DNA of 64,000 nt from Chrysogorgia sp. JL179-B06. Taxonomy: Eukaryota > Cnidaria > Anthozoa > Scleralcyonacea > Chrysogorgiidae. Both the position numbers and the translations under genes were made by a program. Location of the stretch: positions 447,501 to 511,500 of the forward strand of contig JAYKKM010000500.1 of NCBI GenBank assembly GCA_035772405.1, given 5' to 3'. The notes beneath the pieces were generated by a model. That model was not told the origin of the DNA. It worked only from the letters and a program-made list of their open reading frames with translations, and did no database searches. Below are positions 57,642 to 64,000 of this stretch, one piece after another (within the stretch, counting starts at the first letter, position 1; every line of letters starts with the position of its first letter).

Positions 57642-58745
57642 ATGGAGCTTGGTGTGGAAACAGAGCAAGGGTTGAGAGATATTTACTATAATCCTAAGAC
57701 AGGGTACAGTGGTGCAGAGAGGTTGTATCAAAGTGCATTGGGAGACGGATTGAAAGTAACTAGAAAAACAGTGAAAGAGTGGTTGACCACGCAGGACACC
57801 TACACTAGGTACAAACCCATTGTGAGAAGGCATAAGTTCCGTGCGACTTTTCTTGGATTTCTTGGTGAAGAGCTCCAAATGGACTTAGTGGACATGAGTA
57901 AGTACTCAAAACAGAATGGAGGTTACTATTGGATATTGACAGGAATCGAAATATTGAGTAGGTATGCTTTTGGAATCGCAGTTTATAGAAAAGACACTAA
58001 GAACATGACTAAGGCTGTTGGAGAGCTATTGAACAACTTTAAAGATCGGTTTGGAACCACACCTAAGTTAGCTCAATTTGATGATGGACTCGAGTTCTAT
58101 AACGTTGGTGTTAAAAGTTTGCTGAAAGAACATGGTGTTGAATATTTCAGCACTAAGAGCGATAAAAAGGCCGCTGTTGTTGAGCGTTTTAATAGAAGTC
58201 TCAAGAGCATTATGTGGAAGTACTTTTACACCCGTGGAGCGTACAAATGGATCGACGTTCTTGACCAGTTTGTGAGCAATTACAATGGCAATGTGAATCG
58301 CAGCATTATGATGAAGCCGAAGGATGTCAATAAGTCAAACGAAGGCGAAGTTTGGACCACTTTGTTTGGTCACCAATTTGCAGACAACCCATTGCCAAAG
58401 TTTAAGATTGGTAAATCGGTGAGAATTAGTAAATACAAGAGTGTGTTCACAAAGGGCTATGAAGCCAACTTCACTGAAGAGCTGTTTAAAGTGGTAAAGG
58501 TTATTCGTGGTGATCCGAATGTGTACGAAATTGAGGACCACACCGGTGAACAGATTATTGGTAAATTTTATGAACAGGAATTATCGCTGGTCAATAGGAA
58601 ACATGGTGACGATGTGTACAGAGTTGAAAAGGTGTTGAAAAGAAAGAAAGTCAGAGGGAAGAAGATGGCGCTGGTCAAATGGTTGGGTTATGAGAGCAAA
58701 CATAATTCGTGGATACCAGAAAGCGACATTCAAAATGTGAGCTAA
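57642..58745 (+). CDS. INT: Polinton integrase (RVE) with C-terminal chromodomain, 367 aa
   Basis: Inserts the element and produces the 6-bp duplication. It starts at ATG 57642; a GTG at 57633 lies inside the previous gene. Residues about 75-230 form the DDE core: D81 (LQMDLVDMSKYS), D147 (LAQFDDGLEF) and E181 (AAVVERFNRSLK), with 33 residues between the last two. A basic SH3-like segment (about 245-315, FKIGKSVRISKYKSVFTKGY) follows. A chromodomain (about 320-367, YRVEKVLKRKK...ALVKWLGYESKHNSWIPESDI) follows, which may direct insertion to modified chromatin. No catalytic residue is missing. Confidence 0.95.
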   Translation: MELGVETEQGLRDIYYNPKTGYSGAERLYQSALGDGLKVTRKTVKEWLTTQDTYTRYKPIVRRHKFRATFLGFLGEELQMDLVDMSKYSKQNGGYYWILTGIEILSRYAFGIAVYRKDTKNMTKAVGELLNNFKDRFGTTPKLAQFDDGLEFYNVGVKSLLKEHGVEYFSTKSDKKAAVVERFNRSLKSIMWKYFYTRGAYKWIDVLDQFVSNYNGNVNRSIMMKPKDVNKSNEGEVWTTLFGHQFADNPLPKFKIGKSVRISKYKSVFTKGYEANFTEELFKVVKVIRGDPNVYEIEDHTGEQIIGKFYEQELSLVNRKHGDDVYRVEKVLKRKKVRGKKMALVKWLGYESKHNSWIPESDIQNVS

Positions 58746-58751
58746 TGTAAT

Positions 58752-60170
58752 ATGGCTGAGGGTGGGGAAGGTTTCGACGAGATCGAGATGGAGAACTTTG
58801 GTAGAGCTTACACTGATGATCAAATAAACGCCGAACTTGAAAGAGACACTCAAGCTTACAATTTACTTGACGATAGGTACACCAGCGGTGACATGCCAGA
58901 CGTTGAGCGTGTTGAGTATGAAAAATTGTCTGAGAGAATAGACAGACTTCAGGACGAGCAAGAGAGAAGGTTTCGAGAAAAAGAGACGTCATTTATCGAC
59001 ACTGATGATGGTAAGACGGTGACAATAAGGGGGACTAGCACAGAAGTCCCAACAGTAGAGTTTGTTGATCAGGAGTCATATGGTGACGTCAATGACATAA
59101 GTTTCAGTCTAGCTTTTGAAGAGGAGGAGGAAATTAGGAAAAGACTGGGTGAGCTAAAAGCGTCCAACAAAGAGCTAACAGAAAACAACGTAAAAAGAAT
59201 CAAGCTAATAAATAGGAAAATACGTAAATTAAGCAAAAAGGGGCTCGGCCGCGACGACGCGTCAAGGAAAATAGTCAACAGGTCGCAGGTTACGGACTCA
59301 GGGGCTATTCTTTTCAAACCGATAAACAAAGATGGTAAATATGGAAAACCCAAACGAATTCTAATACCTGGGAAAAAAGGCTTGGTCTACAGTAAAGACG
59401 CGAGTAGTAAAAACGCGATTGAGCAGTTCAGACAGTTAGTTAGTCAAATCCCTGAGAATACAGAGACAACAGCTGTCACAACAGGAGTAGTCCCAGACGA
59501 CTTCCCAGTAATTGAGACAAGAGTGGGCCACGACGACATACTTGGGCTAACACCAAACGAGAACCGTGATCTGAGTGGTGTGGTTAATCCAAACGATAGC
59601 GTGTTGCGTGAATCAAGAATAGGTGACACTGGTGCGTTGCAAACACAAGCAGACTATTTTCAAAAGGCGATAGATGAAACGAGTAGGAGATTGGCAGAGC
59701 TTAACAGAGAAGGCCTCACGGCTGCGGAGAAAAAAGAGCGTATTGATCTAGTTGAAAGAATGATTGGACTTAGAGAGGCTAGAGACAGAGTTATTGAACA
59801 GCGGCAAATAGAGGAGGTTAGAGAGCAACAAGAAGTCGACATTGACAGGTTTCAGAAATTTAAGGAATGGGCTAAAGAAAATATAGTTGGGTTGAGCGCT
59901 GTGACAATTTCAATGGCTGGGATTATAACAACTATTATTATCGCTGGGAGGTCTGCTGTTGTGAAAGGCGCTGTGGCTACGAGGTCGTTCGCACAGGCTG
60001 TTAAAAACGCGATAACGAAGATGGGTCCATGGGCTGTTGGGTTGGCTAATTTAGTTTACAACGCGTTGACGTTAGGTGCGAAGGGCCTCGCATGGTTGGC
60101 TCAAAATCTGTGGGTACTCGCGGTGGTACTTGCGTGGTTTGTGTATGATTATTACAAGCTAAAACGGTAG
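58752..60170 (+). CDS. Long coiled-coil protein with C-terminal membrane segments, 472 aa
   Basis: The N-terminal 370 residues are acidic and rich in coiled-coil helices (residues 20-80, 120-175, 300-370). The last 95 residues hold two or three hydrophobic or amphipathic segments (GLSAVTISMAGIITTIIIAG, AVGLANLVYNALTLGAKGL, LWVLAVVLAWFVYDYYKLKR). I recall similar C-termini in cnidarian Polintons. A membrane-active virion protein comparable in role to adenovirus protein VI, or an inner-membrane scaffold, is possible but unproven. It lies between integrase and capsid gene with gaps of 6 and 22 bp. Confidence 0.75.
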   Translation: MAEGGEGFDEIEMENFGRAYTDDQINAELERDTQAYNLLDDRYTSGDMPDVERVEYEKLSERIDRLQDEQERRFREKETSFIDTDDGKTVTIRGTSTEVPTVEFVDQESYGDVNDISFSLAFEEEEEIRKRLGELKASNKELTENNVKRIKLINRKIRKLSKKGLGRDDASRKIVNRSQVTDSGAILFKPINKDGKYGKPKRILIPGKKGLVYSKDASSKNAIEQFRQLVSQIPENTETTAVTTGVVPDDFPVIETRVGHDDILGLTPNENRDLSGVVNPNDSVLRESRIGDTGALQTQADYFQKAIDETSRRLAELNREGLTAAEKKERIDLVERMIGLREARDRVIEQRQIEEVREQQEVDIDRFQKFKEWAKENIVGLSAVTISMAGIITTIIIAGRSAVVKGAVATRSFAQAVKNAITKMGPWAVGLANLVYNALTLGAKGLAWLAQNLWVLAVVLAWFVYDYYKLKR

Positions 60171-60192
60171 TAACAAAACATATGCAAAGTAT

Positions 60193-61431
60193 ATGAACGT
60201 CACGTCAGCAGAGTTGAGCCCTGGTTTTAGACGAGCGACCATGGGTGTCATAAAAGGGGCGAGAACGCAGCATGTGATCACGTTGAACCCTAATAAAGTC
60301 AGTCCTGGTGAGGAACTTTACATTGATATACCAAAGCTCAAGGTTAGCAGCTGTTTGGTACCTGGATCGTTGGGTTTAGTGTTCGACTTTAAGAACGCGA
60401 ATGACAAAAGTTGGTTCTTGAATAATGTGAGCAAGTTGTTGGTTGAGAAACTTGTTGTGAAACTAGCCGGGGAAACTGTGTATGACAACAATGGGGAAAA
60501 TTACACTGGTGTCTATCGCGACCTTTGGGAAAGTGTTACTGCGCGAGACCAAATGGTCGACTATGGTGTTGGCTCTGAAAACTTGAGAAAGCTAATTTCT
60601 AAGGACGACAGTGGCGCGACAAGTGGAAACGTCGCTAAAGTTAGTGACGCGTTAATGTTTGGTGTGATTGGGACAAAACAGCGGATAAAGCTCGGCAAGA
60701 TCATGAATGACCACGGGTTGTACGCTCCTTTTAGCATGAATAATAACTTGCAGTATGTGATCACACTTCCAAAGGCCACAGACATCATGGTGGCGCAATC
60801 CAATGAAAGTGTAGGTGGATACACTCTGGAGAACCTCGAGCTTGAGTATGAGACGATTGATAACCAGGAGCTCGCTGACGAAATAACGTCGTTGTACGCA
60901 GGTGGTCGTAGTTTGTCGTATGAGCACGTTACGTTGATGAAAACCACCGAATGGGACAAAGGTACAACCATCGTGAATGAAAACATTAATCTTCCAAGAA
61001 AAAGCATGAAGGCAATTGTGTTGCTATTCACGAATAAGGTGCGAGCGGACAGCGAGGAGTTTCTTTACCCAAATATCGAGAGTGTTAGAGTCACAATTGA
61101 AGGTGTACCAAATAGTGTGTACTCACAAGGCATTCCGAAATCGAAGTTCTATGCAGAAGCGAAACGACTGTTTGGGTTGGGTGAAGAACACGCTCAGTTC
61201 ATGACCATACAGAAGTTCTATAAAGATGGCTTTGCGTTAGTCATCGACTTGAGGAGTGTTCAAGATAATCGCAATGTCGCCACTGGCAAGAACATTGTAA
61301 ACACACAATCCGGCGTGCTTCTTGAAATCACTAAAAAAGCGACGACTGCAAATGTCATGTGCAGGGTGTTTGTGATGAGTGATGGACTGGTCAACTTCAT
61401 GAACAATGGGTTGCAGTCAATCCAGTATTAA
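60193..61431 (+). CDS. Candidate major capsid protein (double jelly-roll type), 412 aa
   Basis: It starts MNVTSAELSPGFRR. The pattern is that of Polinton/adenovirus-like jelly-roll capsid proteins: an N-terminal strand pair (GEELYIDIPKLKVSSCLVPGSLGLVFDF), a NNVSKLLVEKLVVKLAGETVYDN hairpin, a YTGVYRDLW helix, and a second set of alternating strands after residue 190 (YVITLPKATDIM, YTLENLELEYETID, SVRVTIEGV). It precedes the packaging ATPase, as expected. The length is short for some Polinton capsid proteins. The assignment rests on pattern and position; a minor capsid role is the main alternative. Confidence 0.65.
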   Translation: MNVTSAELSPGFRRATMGVIKGARTQHVITLNPNKVSPGEELYIDIPKLKVSSCLVPGSLGLVFDFKNANDKSWFLNNVSKLLVEKLVVKLAGETVYDNNGENYTGVYRDLWESVTARDQMVDYGVGSENLRKLISKDDSGATSGNVAKVSDALMFGVIGTKQRIKLGKIMNDHGLYAPFSMNNNLQYVITLPKATDIMVAQSNESVGGYTLENLELEYETIDNQELADEITSLYAGGRSLSYEHVTLMKTTEWDKGTTIVNENINLPRKSMKAIVLLFTNKVRADSEEFLYPNIESVRVTIEGVPNSVYSQGIPKSKFYAEAKRLFGLGEEHAQFMTIQKFYKDGFALVIDLRSVQDNRNVATGKNIVNTQSGVLLEITKKATTANVMCRVFVMSDGLVNFMNNGLQSIQY

Positions 61432-61446
61432 ATCAAACGCAATTTA

Positions 61447-62046
61447 ATGGAGACTCCGTTTAACGCGTTAATTGTTGGGATGACAGCTTGTGGTAAGACG
61501 CATTATTTGCTGGAAACATTGGAATCTGAGTATCGTGGTAAATTTGACTACATTGTGTTGATTTGTCCTACTTTCGAGTGGAACAAAGCGTATCAAGATT
61601 GGAAATATGTACGTGACCCTGACGTGCTAGCGATAGACTGTGCACAAGACAATGTCGACGCTGTTCTCAAGTGTGTAACGAACACTTTTAAAGGCACTAA
61701 CACTCTGATTGTGTTGGACGACTGTGCAAGTGGGCAGGACGTCAAGAATAGGACTAGTCAATTGGTCAACTTGGCTTTTAGTGCGCGACATTTTATGTTG
61801 AGCGTTATTGTCATCACACAACAACTGACGTCGATCGCAAAACCGTATAGAGAAAACATTAGTAAGCTCATTTGCTTTTACTGTCCGAGTAAGAGTGATA
61901 TGAAGGTTGTTATTGACGATTACCTTGGAGACATTAGCAAAGAAAAAGTGTCAGCGATTGTGACCGCACTAAAAAATAATAAGTACGCTAGACTCGAGAT
62001 CTCGCTGCGTTATCCATACAGTTACGAAGTCGTTATTCCGCAATAA
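61447..62046 (+). CDS. A32/FtsK-HerA-type genome-packaging ATPase, 199 aa
   Basis: ATP-driven motor that loads DNA into a preformed capsid. Residues 11-18 form Walker A (GMTACGKT). TLIVLDDC (about 86-93, D91/D92) is Walker B. TQQL (124-127) is the sensor-like glutamine motif of the family. The size and C-terminal fold (FYCPSKSDMKVVIDDYLG) agree with Polinton and virophage ATPases. It starts 15 bp after the capsid gene stop and is followed after 3 bp by the last gene. All key residues are present. Confidence 0.92.
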   Translation: METPFNALIVGMTACGKTHYLLETLESEYRGKFDYIVLICPTFEWNKAYQDWKYVRDPDVLAIDCAQDNVDAVLKCVTNTFKGTNTLIVLDDCASGQDVKNRTSQLVNLAFSARHFMLSVIVITQQLTSIAKPYRENISKLICFYCPSKSDMKVVIDDYLGDISKEKVSAIVTALKNNKYARLEISLRYPYSYEVVIPQ

Positions 62047-62049
62047 AAT

Positions 62050-62559
62050 ATGGGTATAAGTAATAACGCGATGGTGAAACGCAAAAGTGAGGAAAACCCT
62101 ACGATTGAGGAATTAGTTGAGGACACTGATGGTACTTCGACTGTGGAAGACAATATTGACGTTAGGAGAGCCGAACTTATTAGACTGTCTGGTGATGGTG
62201 TGGTAAGCCAATCTGAAGCGTATATTAAAAAAGCGTCCGCAAAGGTTATCGACAAGATATGGCGCCAATATGAGTTGAAGAGAATGGAAATCGCAAACGC
62301 TTTTCTCACTGACTTGCTAATCAGCAAATTCGCTAACTTACTAGATGGGTTGAACGCTATTGAGAATCCCGAGGAACTAAATGACGAGTTGCAAAAAGAC
62401 CCGCTATTAAAGAAAGACGTCGAAAGCATTGTCGCGATTGTGACGCCATACGTGCCTTTCTTGGGCTTGTTGTCGGGAGGAATCACAACGTCGAAATATG
62501 TGTACGATCACCATTTTAAAAGTGAGACAAACGTTGAAAATAGTGAACAAACGGACTAA
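62050..62559 (+). CDS. Last Polinton gene, helical protein ending in the TIR, 169 aa
   Basis: It is soluble and strongly helical with an acidic N-terminus (ENPTIEELVEDTDGT), followed by a hydrophobic stretch near residues 135-150 (VTPYVPFLGLLSGGI). The C-terminal ENSEQTD is identical to that of PolB because both 3' ends lie in the TIR. The family is unknown; position next to capsid and ATPase suggests assembly, which is inference. A hairpin with a T-run follows about 85 bp after the stop. Confidence 0.78.
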   Translation: MGISNNAMVKRKSEENPTIEELVEDTDGTSTVEDNIDVRRAELIRLSGDGVVSQSEAYIKKASAKVIDKIWRQYELKRMEIANAFLTDLLISKFANLLDGLNAIENPEELNDELQKDPLLKKDVESIVAIVTPYVPFLGLLSGGITTSKYVYDHHFKSETNVENSEQTD

Positions 62560-62645
62560 TTCGCGAAACAACCGGCCACCTGTTAGTCAATGTTGTTAAC
62601 CAATCAAAAGAGCACCATTTCGCTATCCACTTGGATAAAACATCA

Positions 62646-62679
62646 CCACTAGAATCAAAATCTAGTGGGTTTTTTTTTC
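62646..62679 (+). terminator. Hairpin plus T-run downstream of the last gene
   Basis: CCACTAGA-ATCAAAA-TCTAGTGG followed by G and nine to ten T. It is the TIR counterpart of the structure after polB, so both outermost transcription units run into the same signal. Function is inferred. Confidence 0.5.
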
Positions 62680-63055
62680 GCGCGCGAATTGAGACAAGCA
62701 GAACGCGTCGGTCAAACAAAAATGCGAAAATGACGAAATGACATAAAACTTTTTCTAAATGTGATTTGACAAATTTGTGAAAAAGTTGAGACGACTATTT
62801 TTTAAAATGTGATTTGACAAATTTGTGAAAATGTTGAAATGACACTCTCTATTTTTCCTAAATGTGATTTGACATAAATTTGTGAGAATTTTGAAACGAC
62901 ACTTTCTATTTTCTAAATGTGGCCGAAATAATACCAAATTTAGTGAAAATCACGATTTGATATAAATTTTGGTATTGTTTCGTTAGTCTCGCATGTGTTT
63001 GACATCAATTAAGTAGAAAACGTGCGAGGGGTGTCTAGATTGACTAACGATCGCT

Positions 63056-63225
63056 GTAATAGTATAGCAAGTAGGGCTGCGAGCTTATTCAACGTCAAAC
63101 GTGAATATAAACACCAAAACATCACCAAATTTGTCGAGTCGCGACTTGGCAAATTTGGTGATGTTTTGGTGTTTATATTCACGTTTGACGTCGATTGGGC
63201 TCGCAGCCCTACTTGCTATACTACT
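63056..63225. repeat. Terminal palindrome (170 bp), right tip
   Basis: GTATAGCAAGTAGGGCTGCG returns as its inverse ending CTATACTACT at the element tip. The centre is GTCGCGAC near 63139. It is the same architecture as the left tip. Confidence 0.9.
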
Positions 63226-63231
63226 CTGGTA
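63226..63231. repeat. Polinton target-site duplication, right
   Basis: CTGGTA, an exact copy of 44940-44945. Confidence 0.96.
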
Positions 63232-64000
63232 GAGTCGAGGTACCGCGAAGTATCCCACCTTTCCAACAACCCATAGAAGCAATTGATCTACATGTGTTTG
63301 GGGACACGAGCGGAGCAGGGACATCTGCAGCTGTTTACGCAGTGGTCCAACAAGCTTCAGGAGTTAGTCAAGGATTACTGACAGCAAAATCTCGACTGGC
63401 AAAGAAGGGGTTGACTATCCCCAGGCTCGAACTTGTCTCAGCACACATGGCAGCAAATTTAGTTGAAAATGTGAAGAATGCTCTCCAAGATCAACCAGTG
63501 AGATCAGTTAAAGGATGGCTTGACAGCTTAGTAGCTCTTCATTGGATCAAAGGAGGTGGGACCTACAAACAATTTGTGGCTAACAGAGCGAGAAAAATCA
63601 GAGAGAAGGAATACATCCAGTGGAGGCATGTAGGAACCAACCAGAATCCAGCTGACGTTGGGAGCAGAGGTTGTGAAGGAGACAAGCTACCCGAGAAATG
63701 GATGAAGGGGCCAGAGTGGTTGTCAGATCCTAACCAGTGGCCAGTTGAAATGATGACAGAACCAAGTAAAGAAACCGAAACAGAAGCTAAGCTGATCAAA
63801 GAAGTTTTCGGAGCTGTCGTGGAGTCCAAAGATGTATTTGATGAGCTGTTGGGCAAGCACAATATCTGGACGACAGTGCGCGTCATGGCATGGATAGCAA
63901 GATTTATAACCAACTGCAAGCTGAGCAAGTCGAAGCGAGTCATGGGACCCCTAACAACTGTGGAGACTAACGAGCAACTACAATGGTGGATAAAGAGAGC
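63226..64000 (+). pseudogene. BEL/Pao pol, second part (RNase H and beyond)
   Basis: The pol frame interrupted at 44945 resumes here with no stop through the window end. Features are the RNase H-like start LHVFGDTSGAGTSAAVY (Asp of the active site), IPRLELVSAHMAA with the catalytic-type Glu, and WLDSLVALHWIKG, followed by the RHVGTNQNPADVGSRG signature typical of BEL/Pao. The integrase domain and 3' LTR must lie beyond 64000. The copy is disrupted only by the Polinton and by the frameshift near 42650. Confidence 0.9.

Larger units (their letters stand above)
44946..63225. mobile_element. Polinton/Maverick virus-like transposon, 18,280 bp
   Basis: It is bounded by terminal inverted repeats of about 670-690 bp beginning AGTAGTATAG and by exact 6-bp target duplications. 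It encodes the hallmark Polinton set: protein-primed PolB, retroviral-type integrase with chromodomain, packaging ATPase and capsid-type proteins. Genes lie in four blocks, minus (50824-45591), plus (50958-52284), minus (56110-52522) and plus (56155-62559), with gaps mostly under 50 bp. Coding density and GC are higher than in the flanks. Frameshifts in polB and in one minor virion gene are the only damage seen. Confidence 0.97.
62534..63225 (-). repeat. Polinton right terminal inverted repeat
   Basis: The inverse of 44946-45614. It has three to four tandem copies of an AAATGTGATTTGACAAATTT-type unit (62756-62935), of which the left TIR keeps only traces. The two TIRs have therefore diverged by tandem-repeat gain and loss and by point changes. 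Confidence 0.93.

Noticed and set aside
60561..61031. 156-codon minus-strand frame inside the capsid gene, and similar ones at 62022-62486 and 56313-56654
   Set aside because: Antisense of strongly supported genes, with no independent features.
44946..63225. Bacterial or phage contamination, because of dense gene packing, hairpin terminators and a fibre motif
   Set aside because: Exact target duplications inside a metazoan BEL/Pao element and the chromodomain integrase show a eukaryotic Polinton.

Overview
The window is repeat-dominated metazoan DNA with no conventional host gene that I can support. The repeat content suggests a marine invertebrate, most likely a cnidarian and perhaps an anthozoan: BEL/Pao, Ty3/gypsy, GIY-YIG Penelope-like and PIF/Harbinger elements, a tRNA-derived SINE, hAT and TTAA miniature elements, and a large Polinton. 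That placement is an inference; no host marker gene is visible.

Region by region. 0.5-2.6 kb: a decayed Harbinger pair, with a MADF/Myb-like accessory protein (+) and a HARBI1-like transposase (-). 2.6-5.6 kb: a 5'-truncated Ty3/gypsy element (-). 5.6-10.5 kb: SINE copies, a 1.6-kb TIR element, a 21-bp minisatellite and palindromes. 10.5-13.5 kb: a tandem SINE array, then a Penelope-like element ending in a hammerhead-like motif. 14-40 kb: two inverted arms (about 0.55 kb of homology) bracket a 3-kb macrosatellite. One macrosatellite unit is split by a 12,954-bp foldback-like element (18331-31284, TSD TTAG), whose ends carry inverted arrays of a 75-bp repeat. 35-41.5 kb: miniature elements, two of them with clear target-site duplications.

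41.6-64 kb: a BEL/Pao retrotransposon whose pol is interrupted by a nearly complete 18,280-bp Polinton/Maverick (44946-63225, TSD CTGGTA). The Polinton is packed with 18 genes in four blocks. They include protein-primed DNA polymerase B, a chromodomain integrase, an A32-type packaging ATPase, a candidate double-jelly-roll capsid protein, two paralogous probable minor virion proteins, a fibre-like protein, a long membrane-active-type protein, a TK1-type thymidine kinase, and a BRO-N/VRR-NUC-like nuclease/zinc-finger fusion. Smaller genes encode membrane, zinc-ribbon and myristoylation-motif proteins.

How the Polinton genes would work together (inference): polymerase and thymidine kinase support DNA replication, integrase performs insertion, ATPase packages DNA, and capsid, minor, fibre and membrane proteins form a virion. 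The element therefore looks like an endogenous virus. The least ordinary points are the 170-bp palindromes at both tips, terminator-like hairpins inside both TIRs, TIRs that encode the C-termini of the two outermost genes, an N-terminal tag shared by the fibre-like and a minor virion protein, the accessory TK and BRO-nuclease genes, and no recognisable maturation protease. Single-base breaks in polB and in one minor protein mean this copy is either slightly decayed or carries assembly errors.
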